Positions 8,968 through 16,072 of a DNA stretch of 64,000 nt are shown in pieces; positions within the stretch are counted from its first letter, which is position 1; every line of letters starts with the position of its first letter. The DNA is from Vibrio sp. 99-8-1. GTDB taxonomy: Bacteria > Pseudomonadota > Gammaproteobacteria > Enterobacterales > Vibrionaceae. The DNA lies in assembly GCF_013114595.1 (NCBI RefSeq), contig NZ_VTXE01000028.1:1-64000 (forward strand), read 5' to 3'. The notes below the pieces were generated by a model that saw only the letters and a program-made list of their open reading frames with translations, had not been told where the DNA came from and searched no databases. Position numbers and translations under genes: made by a program.

Positions 8968-9097
8968 AGTTTTCTGATGATCAACTGTCGTACATTCGAT
9001 AGTTTGATTGTATATAAACAGAGTAGCGTACTTTTATACGCTGCTTTATGGTTACATTCATTTCGTCAAAATAAGCTAGTCAATATAAGAAGGTCAT

Positions 9098-10255
9098 ATG
9101 TTAAATTTCAGCTTTCAAAATACTACTCGAATTCACTTCGGTCCTGAGCAAATTCAAAAAGTGAAGGAAGAGATCCCGCTAGATGCAAAAGTGCTTCTTC
9201 TCTATGGCGGCGGATCCATTAAATCAAATGGCGTGTACGATCAGGTAACAAGTGCTTTGTCAGAGCACAATCTGTTCGAGTTTTCCGGCATAGAGCCTAA
9301 CCCTAAATACCATACGTTAATGAAGGCCGTCGCGTTAATTAAAGAGCAAGGTATTGACTATCTACTGGCTGTGGGCGGTGGTTCTGTGGTTGATGGCACT
9401 AAGTTTGTCTCTGCAGCGGCCTGTTTTGATGGTGACGATCCTTGGGATATTATCACTCAACAACTTGCGGTTAAAAAAGCTTTGCCAATTGGTGCGGTAT
9501 TGACGCTTCCAGCGACCGGTTCAGAGAGTAACGGTGGCTCTGTAGTGACAAGAGATGACCATAAGCTGGCATTTGGTAGCCCGTTAGTTCGTCCAGCGTT
9601 TGCAGTTCTGGATCCAACCACCACGTTATCGCTATCACCTCGCCAAGTTTCAAACGGTGTTGTGGATGCATTTGTGCATATTATGGAGCAGTACCTTACT
9701 TATCCAGTGAACGGCAAAGTGCAAGACAGTTTTGCTGAAGGTTTGTTAAGAATCTTGATAGAAGAAGGACCTAAGGCCCTTGCTGAAGAGAGCAAAAATG
9801 ATATTGATGTTCGTTCTAATATTATGTGGTCTGCAACTATGGCGCTGAACGGCTTGATTGGTGCTGGTGTACCTCAAGATTGGGCAACTCATATGATTGG
9901 TCATGAGCTTACCGCGGCTCATGGAATCGATCACGCTCGTACTCTGTCTATTGTCCTTCCGGCGATTATGAAAGTGAAAATAGATCAAAAAGGCGATAAG
10001 TTGCTGCAGTACGGTAAAAATGTCTGGGGTATCACTCAGGGTAGTGATGACGAGATCATTGCTGAAGCTATTGCTAAGACAGAACAGTTCTTCAAAGCGA
10101 TGGATGTGCCAGTACGTTTTTCTGATGTCGAGCTAGATGCGTCTCATATTGATGAGCTTGTACAAAACCTAGAAGCCCATCAGATGTTAGCTTTGGGTGA
10201 GCATGGTGACATTACCCTTGAAGTGAGTCGTAAAATACTGCAAACCGCCTTATAA
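9098..10255 (+). CDS. yqhD: NADPH-dependent aldehyde reductase (iron-type ADH family)
   Basis: Group III metal-dependent alcohol dehydrogenase that reduces short-chain aldehydes, including lipid-peroxidation products, with NADPH. The length of 385 residues matches E. coli YqhD (387). Signature blocks are YGGGSIKSNGVYDQV, AVGGGSVVDGTKF, LPATGSESNGG and GAGVPQDWATHMIGHELTAAHG. Metal ligands read as D190, H194, H265 and H279, with the YqhD spacing. AAGGTC precedes the start. The 130-bp gap upstream contains a small hairpin (AGCGTA/TACGCT, 9025-9042). A strong terminator follows. Confidence 0.93.
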   Translation: MLNFSFQNTTRIHFGPEQIQKVKEEIPLDAKVLLLYGGGSIKSNGVYDQVTSALSEHNLFEFSGIEPNPKYHTLMKAVALIKEQGIDYLLAVGGGSVVDGTKFVSAAACFDGDDPWDIITQQLAVKKALPIGAVLTLPATGSESNGGSVVTRDDHKLAFGSPLVRPAFAVLDPTTTLSLSPRQVSNGVVDAFVHIMEQYLTYPVNGKVQDSFAEGLLRILIEEGPKALAEESKNDIDVRSNIMWSATMALNGLIGAGVPQDWATHMIGHELTAAHGIDHARTLSIVLPAIMKVKIDQKGDKLLQYGKNVWGITQGSDDEIIAEAIAKTEQFFKAMDVPVRFSDVELDASHIDELVQNLEAHQMLALGEHGDITLEVSRKILQTAL

Positions 10256-10293
10256 AGCGTTATCTGATTGGATGGCCAAGCTAATTGGCGTTC

Positions 10294-10329
10294 AAAAAAG
10301 CCACTAAATGAGTTTTAGTGGCTTTTTTT
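10294..10329 (+). terminator. Intrinsic terminator of yqhD
   Basis: The stem AAAAAAGCCACTAAA / TTTAGTGGCTTTTTT, with a short loop and a run of seven T, starts 39 bp after the yqhD stop. The flanking A-run makes it potentially bidirectional. Confidence 0.92.
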
Positions 10330-10418
10330 ATCGATAAAGTTTGTTGCTCTGAATTTTTAATAGTGAAAATATTTAAGAGCCAAAAGCCCATTTTTAAAGG
10401 GCAGCTGATGGTTTTTTC

Positions 10419-10443
10419 TATTGATAGACTATGCCTATCAATA
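10419..10443. promoter_or_regulatory. Perfect 9-bp-arm dyad upstream of CBS gene
   Basis: TATTGATAG and CTATCAATA flank a 7-base spacer about 120 bp before the CBS-protein start. No T-run follows. It is a candidate operator. The rest of 10330-10562 is AT-rich, with a short GCCC/GGGC hairpin near 10386-10402 and nothing else I can name. Confidence 0.4.
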
Positions 10444-10562
10444 AAATTGTTTAAATCCATTTAGTAAAATCAAGAAATTAGACAACAATTACAGTATGTC
10501 TTTTAAACAGTCACGTTTGATTGACGGAAAGAAATCACAATTGGGTATAAAGGAGATCACCA

Positions 10563-10979
10563 ATGGATGCTTTAAAAGTAAAAGACTTTATGGATAAACG
10601 AGCAGTAACCTTCACTCCAGAGATGTCTTTGACCGCGGCACTAGATAAAGTTATTCGCTCAGAGCACATGGGTGGCCCGGTTGTAAATACTGATGGAGAC
10701 GTCATAGGCTTTTTGTCAGAGCAAGACTTGCTAGAGAAATTAGTTAAAGTAAGTTACCACTGTCAGGATACTCATATTGTTAGCGACTGTATGTATCAAG
10801 AAGTACTCTCGGTGACACCTGAGATGGGCATCATTGAACTTGCTTCACTAATGAAAATAGGCAAACCTAAAGTGTATCCCGTAGTCGATAACAATAAATT
10901 GCTCGGTATTATTACCCGACGTGATGTTCTTAAGGCAATAGGCCACTCTCTTGATGACTGTTTCAAACGACCCGTGTAA
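10563..10979 (+). CDS. Two-CBS-domain protein
   Basis: A small 138-residue protein made of a Bateman pair. CBS1 covers about residues 8-62 (KVKDFMDKRAVTFTPEMSLT, GGPVVNTDGDVIGFLSEQDL) and CBS2 about 73-131 (SDCMYQEVLSVTPEMGIIE, VYPVVDNNKLLGIITRRDVL). Such free-standing CBS pairs bind adenine nucleotides and regulate partner proteins; the partner is not visible here. AAGGAG with eight-base spacing supports the ATG. It is a single gene with its own terminator. The C-terminal DDCFKRPV tail is unremarkable. Confidence 0.88.
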   Translation: MDALKVKDFMDKRAVTFTPEMSLTAALDKVIRSEHMGGPVVNTDGDVIGFLSEQDLLEKLVKVSYHCQDTHIVSDCMYQEVLSVTPEMGIIELASLMKIGKPKVYPVVDNNKLLGIITRRDVLKAIGHSLDDCFKRPV

Positions 10980-10993
10980 ACTAAATGATTAAT

Positions 10994-11018
10994 AAAAGGC
11001 GCTAATAGCGCCTTTTTT
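10994..11018 (+). terminator. Intrinsic terminator of CBS gene
   Basis: AAAAGGCGCT / AGCGCCTTTT with a three-base loop and T-run, 14 bp after the CBS stop codon. Confidence 0.92.
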
Positions 11019-11141
11019 ACTACTCTTCGGTTTTAATATTCCTCTGAATACTCGTTTCAATAAGCGAGAAAATGAGTTGTTGGCCTAATAGTTAACAGGC
11101 GCAGCAACCGACTACCATGTCATCCATAATGGGAGCTTTAT

Positions 11142-12593
11142 ATGACAGCACAAACGGCCAAATTTGTTGAAGGATCAACCATGCGGCATATATTGGTGAT
11201 GTCAGGAACCGCTTCCATCGGTTTAATGGCGCTGTTTGTCGTTGACCTTCTCGACATGATGTTTATTAGTATGTTGGGACAGGTGGAGCTGGCTGCAGCG
11301 GTCGGCTTTGCAGGCACCCTTATTTTCTTCTCAACCTCGGTGTGTATTGGGCTATCTATCGCGATGGGAGCGCTTGTTTCGCGAGCTCTAGGGGCTAAAC
11401 AGCGAGATAAAGCGCGTGAACTGGTTATTAGCACACTTTCGGTTTCATTCATCATCAGTGTCGCGGTTACCGCCGTTATGTTTGTCTATATTCCAGAATT
11501 GCTTTCTGCCATTGGCGCACAAGGTTATGCCGCAGAGAGAGCAGAAGCGTATCTGTCCATTTTATTACCAAGTAGTCCAGTGATTGCGTTGGCGATGGCC
11601 TCTGGGGCAGGACTTAGAGCGGCGGGAGATGCAAAGCGTTCTATGTGGGCGACATTATCTGGAGGCATTGTTAATGCTATTTTGGATCCAATTTTTATAT
11701 TTGGATTTAACTGGAATGTTGAAGGTGCCGCGATAGCCTCTGTAATTGCCCGATTCACGGTGCTATTTTTCTCTCTCTACCCATTAATCAAAGTGCATAA
11801 CTTGGTGGCAATGCCGACATTGGCCTCTATCAAAATCAATTTCAGCGCAATTTTAGCCATAGGTATCCCCGCCATTATTACCAATACAGCGACTCCAATC
11901 GGTAATGCGATTGTGACCAGTAGCATTGCTCAGTTTGGTGAAGATTACGTCGCAGGTTTTGCGGTAATAGGGCGATTAATGCCAGTGGCGTTTGCCGTTA
12001 TCTTTGCTTTATCCGGAGCCGTTGGCCCTATTATCGGGCAGAACTTTGGGGCAGAACGCTTTGATCGAGTAAAAGACACGCTGAATAACTCGTTACTGTT
12101 TGTCACGATATATTGCGTGCTGGTATCAATACTCTTGTACCTTCTGCAAGGGTTGATTGTGGATAGTTTTAGCTTGACTGGGGATGCTGCTGTTATCGTG
12201 ATTGCGTTTTGTAGTTATGTCTCTATCAGTTTCGTTTTCAATGGTGCGCTATTTGTCGCCAATGCATCGTTTAATAATTTAGGTAAGCCCTTTTATTCGA
12301 CCATGTTGAACTTGGGTAAAGCGACGTTAGGAACTTTGCCGTTTGTATATTTTGGCGCCGAGTGGTTTGGTGCTCTTGGTGTGATCTATGGACAAGCGGT
12401 CGGTAGCGTGCTGTTTGGTGTTTTAGGCATCATGGTTCTTCGTAAGCATATAGCGGACCTTGATCAGCATCTCGATATTGAGTTGGAAGAGGAAGACCCG
12501 GCAACCCGTAGTGTCACTATGACGCCATTTTGCTCTTCCGAATGTGTATCTACTAAAGAAATCCCTATAAAACAACAAGATCTAATGGAGTAG
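11142..12593 (+). CDS. MATE-family multidrug/Na+ antiporter
   Basis: A 483-residue inner-membrane exporter of the multidrug and toxin extrusion family, with about 12 hydrophobic segments in two similar halves. MATE-type features include the first-helix segment MRHILVMSGTASIGLMALFVVDLLDMM (residues 11-37, read in parts), GLSIAMGALVSRALGA, and AGLRAAGDAKRSMWATLSGG after helix 5. The C-terminus carries a hydrophilic tail with two cysteines (FCSSECVS) not usual in the family. GGGAG lies just before ATG 11142. It appears monocistronic. Substrate unknown; NorM-type drug/Na+ exchange is the family norm. Confidence 0.9.
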   Translation: MTAQTAKFVEGSTMRHILVMSGTASIGLMALFVVDLLDMMFISMLGQVELAAAVGFAGTLIFFSTSVCIGLSIAMGALVSRALGAKQRDKARELVISTLSVSFIISVAVTAVMFVYIPELLSAIGAQGYAAERAEAYLSILLPSSPVIALAMASGAGLRAAGDAKRSMWATLSGGIVNAILDPIFIFGFNWNVEGAAIASVIARFTVLFFSLYPLIKVHNLVAMPTLASIKINFSAILAIGIPAIITNTATPIGNAIVTSSIAQFGEDYVAGFAVIGRLMPVAFAVIFALSGAVGPIIGQNFGAERFDRVKDTLNNSLLFVTIYCVLVSILLYLLQGLIVDSFSLTGDAAVIVIAFCSYVSISFVFNGALFVANASFNNLGKPFYSTMLNLGKATLGTLPFVYFGAEWFGALGVIYGQAVGSVLFGVLGIMVLRKHIADLDQHLDIELEEEDPATRSVTMTPFCSSECVSTKEIPIKQQDLME

Positions 12594-12778
12594 CAGGTTA
12601 GCAATTGCTGATGTAGGTCATGTTTAGTTGGATTTTTAAAGAATTTTATCGAGAACATTTGTGAAGTTTGATCTATAACCAAAAACTGCATGAACAATAT
12701 ACAACATAATGAAGTTAGACCTATCGGCCTTGTGCCGATTTAATTTTTTGAAATTTTAAGTTGGAAATTTGATTTGTT

Positions 12779-14197
12779 ATGCGTCAGTACCTTAAGTATC
12801 TTATCCCTTTAATCATTCCGTTATTTATCCTTATTTTGCCACTCTCTGCTTTTCCTTTTGAGGGAATGACGGTTATTCAACAACGTGTTATCGCCATTTT
12901 CTTGTTAGCGGCGCTCTGCTGGGTTTTTGAGCCTATTCCTATCTATGCAACATCTGTGGTGATCATTGTTCTTGAACTGTTAATGCTTTCAGACAAAGGC
13001 TTTATTTTGTTCAAGTTGGGCCAAGACCAAGCTGACTTTGGTACTCTTCTTAGTTACAAAGACATAATGGCAACCTTTGCAAGTCCTATCATTATGCTGT
13101 TTCTTGGTGGTTTTTTTCTGGCGATGGCAGCGACCAAATATCGTTTAGACGTTAACTTAGCCAGAGTGTTGTTAAAACCTTTTGGTCAAGATCCTAAGTT
13201 TGTTATGTTAGGTTTGATGTTGATAACGGGCATATTCTCAATGTTTATGTCCAACACCGCAACAACCGCAATGATGTTGTCGATATTGACGCCTGTTATA
13301 GCAGTATTTGGCCCTAAAGACCCCGGACGCATCGCCTTTGCTTTATGCATTCCTGTCGCGGCTAATATTGGTGGCATTGGTACACCAATAGGTACGCCGC
13401 CTAATGCCATCGCATTAAAATATTTGGTTGGAGATAGCCTGATCACCTTTGGTGAATGGATGACATTTGGTGTGCCATTTGTGGTGATAATGATGGCCTT
13501 AGCCTGGTTATTGATTAATCGCTTATACGGTGCTGAACAGCAGCGCATTGAACTGAATATTAAAGGCAAATTTCTTAAAACGCCAAAAGCCATTACCGTT
13601 TATATCACCTTCGGTTTAACCATACTGCTCTGGTTGATGGGCTCTAGACATGGTATGAACTCGTATACCGTGGCTTTGATACCCGTCGCGATTTTCTCCA
13701 TTACTGGCATTATCAATAAGGAAGATCTGAAGAAAATTTCTTGGGATGTACTTTGGCTGGTATCCGGTGGTATCGCGTTAGGCTTGGCTCTAGATAAAAC
13801 GGGTTTGGCTCGTTTGATGGTACACAGCATACCATTTGACGAATTCTCTCCTTATATTGTGTTGTTTGGTGCCGCATTCTTATGCTTAACCATGGCAAAC
13901 TTTATGTCTCACACCGCTACCGCTAACCTGCTAATGCCAATAATGGCTGCATTAGGCGCCTCTATGACTTCCCTTGCTCCATTGGGTGGACAGATGACGC
14001 TAATTCTCGTAGTGACCTTTGCTGCCTCTCTTGGTATGTCATTACCTATTAGTACTCCACCGAATGCATTAGCCCACGCCACAGGTAATGTCGAAAGTAG
14101 CCAAATGGCGCGTGTTGGTGTTGTTATGGGAGTGGTTGGTGTTTTAGGCAGCTTTGTGCTTGTATGGTTGTTAAATGTGGTCGGATTTATTGGTTAA
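12779..14197 (+). CDS. DASS/SLC13-family anion permease
   Basis: A 472-residue inner-membrane carrier of the divalent anion:Na+ symporter type, which imports dicarboxylates, citrate or sulfate. It has about 11-12 membrane segments. The two substrate/sodium motifs are present: SNTATTAMM near residue 158 and the second-half SHTATANLLMPIM near residue 379. The hairpin motifs GTPIGTPPNAIALKYL and SLPISTPPNALAHATG also appear. The gene stops three bases before a histidine kinase, which is followed by a receiver, so transport and signalling are probably one transcription unit. No strong ribosome site is visible before ATG 12779. A small TCGGC/GCCGA hairpin lies at 12724-12738. Confidence 0.9.
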   Translation: MRQYLKYLIPLIIPLFILILPLSAFPFEGMTVIQQRVIAIFLLAALCWVFEPIPIYATSVVIIVLELLMLSDKGFILFKLGQDQADFGTLLSYKDIMATFASPIIMLFLGGFFLAMAATKYRLDVNLARVLLKPFGQDPKFVMLGLMLITGIFSMFMSNTATTAMMLSILTPVIAVFGPKDPGRIAFALCIPVAANIGGIGTPIGTPPNAIALKYLVGDSLITFGEWMTFGVPFVVIMMALAWLLINRLYGAEQQRIELNIKGKFLKTPKAITVYITFGLTILLWLMGSRHGMNSYTVALIPVAIFSITGIINKEDLKKISWDVLWLVSGGIALGLALDKTGLARLMVHSIPFDEFSPYIVLFGAAFLCLTMANFMSHTATANLLMPIMAALGASMTSLAPLGGQMTLILVVTFAASLGMSLPISTPPNALAHATGNVESSQMARVGVVMGVVGVLGSFVLVWLLNVVGFIG

Positions 14198-14200
14198 CAT

Positions 14201-15526
14201 ATGGAACAAGCAACATTAGAGCGACTCATCTCCCGCTATTTTAGTCAGTCAGAGCGCCGGTTGTCGGTGACAGCGGGAGAGACGGTATTAAAGCAAAATG
14301 CCCATAATGATCGACTCTATTATGTGTTGAGTGGAGAGCTTGAAGGTTTCGTTGTAGATGACGAGTCGATGAAGGATACCAAGGTGTTTACCGCGGTGAG
14401 TGGCGCTTTTATTGGCGTGCACAGTTTTTTTTCTGAAACCGTGGTTGCGTCATCGACGGTTATTGCTAAAACCGATGTGGAACTGGCGTGGATTGATCTG
14501 GCGACTCCTGTTGTAGAGCCGGACAAATACGGCCCTCTAACGTCGCAATTTATTCCAGTGATTGTTTCTGAACTTTCTCGTCGTCAAAAGCGGGTAATGA
14601 AGGAGGCGATAGCAAAAGAGAAGGCGTTACAAAAGTTACACAGTGCGGAACAGATGACCACGCTAGGACAGCTCGCGGCGGGTATAGCTCATGAACTGAA
14701 CAATGCGGTTGGTGTGTTGAGTAGCAAAACTGAGCGTATGCAAAATATCGTGGTTGATCTTTTACAAGAGTTGCACCCTGACGCGAACAGTTTCCTTATT
14801 CAAGGGCTTACTCAGGGGCAAACAGCCAGTTCTCAGCAAGTACGACAACGAGCTAAAGAGTTGCAGCAAACACTTCTTCTTCCTAGAGAGGCGGCAAAAG
14901 AGTTAGCACGAGCCGTACCGACGGGTGAGATATCTGACCATTGGTTACAAAACCCCAAAGATGCTGTTCGTTACTGGCAGATTGGCCGAGATCTACATGA
15001 TTTGAGGCTAGCGGCAAAGCATTCAGTAGGTATTGTTAAGTCGGTAAAACAACTGGGTCGAATGGATTTTGATAGCGATGAGTACCTCGATGTTAATCAA
15101 ACCATTAATAAGGCAATTGCACTGCTTCAAAGTGACTTAAGAAGAGTGTCGGTTCATTTAAGTCCAGCAACATTGCCTACTTTTAAGGGCTCATCAACTG
15201 AACTGGTTCAGGTGTGGGCTAATATATTAAAAAATGCGTGTGACGCGATGGAAAAAACTGCTGATGCAGAAATAGAAATTGCTACACGTTATACAAATAA
15301 GCGCATTCTAATCACGGTTAGCAATAATGGTCCTGAAATAGATGAAGCGACCAGACGAAAAATTTTTCAGCCAAATTTTACCACCAAGAAAGGCGGGTTA
15401 TCATTTGGGCTGGGACTTGGGCTCTCTATCGTGAAAAGAATTGTGAGTGGCTATGGTGGCAGTATTGCGGTGAAAAGCAGTGCTGAAAAAACCATCTTCA
15501 GAATAAAATTACCTGTAGAGGAATAG
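14201..15526 (+). CDS. Soluble histidine kinase with cNMP-binding-like input domain
   Basis: A 441-residue kinase without membrane helices. Residues 15-125 form a cyclic-nucleotide-binding-like beta-roll (VTAGETVLKQNAHNDRLYYVLSGELEGF). A coiled-coil linker (about 125-152) leads to the H-box QLAAGIAHELNN with His164. The HATPase domain has N-box NILKNACDAME, G1 VSNNGPEIDE and the FTTKKGG-GLGLGLSIV lid. A long helical insert (about 180-285) separates the H-box from the ATPase. It starts four bases after the DASS permease and ends two bases before a receiver. Its ligand could be a nucleotide or the transported anion state; this is inference. Confidence 0.9.
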   Translation: MEQATLERLISRYFSQSERRLSVTAGETVLKQNAHNDRLYYVLSGELEGFVVDDESMKDTKVFTAVSGAFIGVHSFFSETVVASSTVIAKTDVELAWIDLATPVVEPDKYGPLTSQFIPVIVSELSRRQKRVMKEAIAKEKALQKLHSAEQMTTLGQLAAGIAHELNNAVGVLSSKTERMQNIVVDLLQELHPDANSFLIQGLTQGQTASSQQVRQRAKELQQTLLLPREAAKELARAVPTGEISDHWLQNPKDAVRYWQIGRDLHDLRLAAKHSVGIVKSVKQLGRMDFDSDEYLDVNQTINKAIALLQSDLRRVSVHLSPATLPTFKGSSTELVQVWANILKNACDAMEKTADAEIEIATRYTNKRILITVSNNGPEIDEATRRKIFQPNFTTKKGGLSFGLGLGLSIVKRIVSGYGGSIAVKSSAEKTIFRIKLPVEE

Positions 15527-15527
15527 T

Positions 15528-16001
15528 ATGGAGAAGTTAAATCTGATTTGTGTTGATGATCAGCGAGAAGTACTGAGTGCAGTGTTGCAAGATCTTGAAC
15601 CACTTAGTTCATGGCTAAACATAGAAGATTGCGAATCCGCAGATGAAGCGTTGGAGCTGATGGACGATTTTGATGCAGACGGTGAGTTTGTTGCATTGGT
15701 GATATCCGATCATGTTATGCCTGGTAAAACGGGTGTTGAGCTTCTTACCGAAATCTCTCAAGATGCAAGATTTAAGACCACAAAAAAAATCCTGCTAACT
15801 GGACAAGCAACTCATCAAGATACGATTACGGCAATCAATTTAGCGAGAATTGAGAGCTATTTTGAGAAACCGTGGAGCGCAGAAGTACTACAACAACGTG
15901 TAAAGACACTGGTAACAGAATATATTTTTGATAACGGGCTGGATTATACCGATTATCAAAATGAGTTAGACCAAGCTGTGGTACTGCAAAGATTGCGCTA
16001 A
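15528..16001 (+). CDS. Single-domain response regulator
   Basis: A 157-residue CheY-like receiver with acidic D10-D11, phosphoacceptor D61 (ISDHVMPGKTG), T91 and K114 (FEKPW). There is no DNA-binding or enzymatic output domain; only a C-terminal extension of about 35 residues (TEYIFDNGLDYTDYQNELDQ) follows. It is preceded by GTAGAGGAATAGT, the end of the kinase gene, which supplies the ribosome site. As partner of the upstream kinase it may act by protein contact, for example on the permease or as a phosphate relay. Confidence 0.9.
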   Translation: MEKLNLICVDDQREVLSAVLQDLEPLSSWLNIEDCESADEALELMDDFDADGEFVALVISDHVMPGKTGVELLTEISQDARFKTTKKILLTGQATHQDTITAINLARIESYFEKPWSAEVLQQRVKTLVTEYIFDNGLDYTDYQNELDQAVVLQRLR

Positions 16002-16009
16002 AAAAATAC

Positions 16010-16041
16010 TTGACCCTAGAGTCTACTCTAGGGTTTAAGCT
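16010..16041 (+). promoter_or_regulatory. MerR/ZntR-type promoter of zntA
   Basis: A -35 TTGACC (16010-16015) overlaps a perfect 9-4-9 dyad (ACCCTAGAG, TCTA, CTCTAGGGT; 16013-16034), and a weak -10 follows after the overlong 19-20-bp spacer. This is the architecture of metal-responsive MerR promoters and closely matches the E. coli zntA promoter. It predicts zinc/cadmium/lead induction by a ZntR homologue encoded outside the window. Confidence 0.9.
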
Positions 16042-16072
16042 TAAGTTGTTTTCGATAACTTAAGGAAGAAAT

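Noticed and set aside
16013-16034. Terminator for the response-regulator gene
   Set aside because: The dyad is strong, but it overlaps a -35 element, has MerR-operator spacing and no T-run, so a promoter is the better reading.
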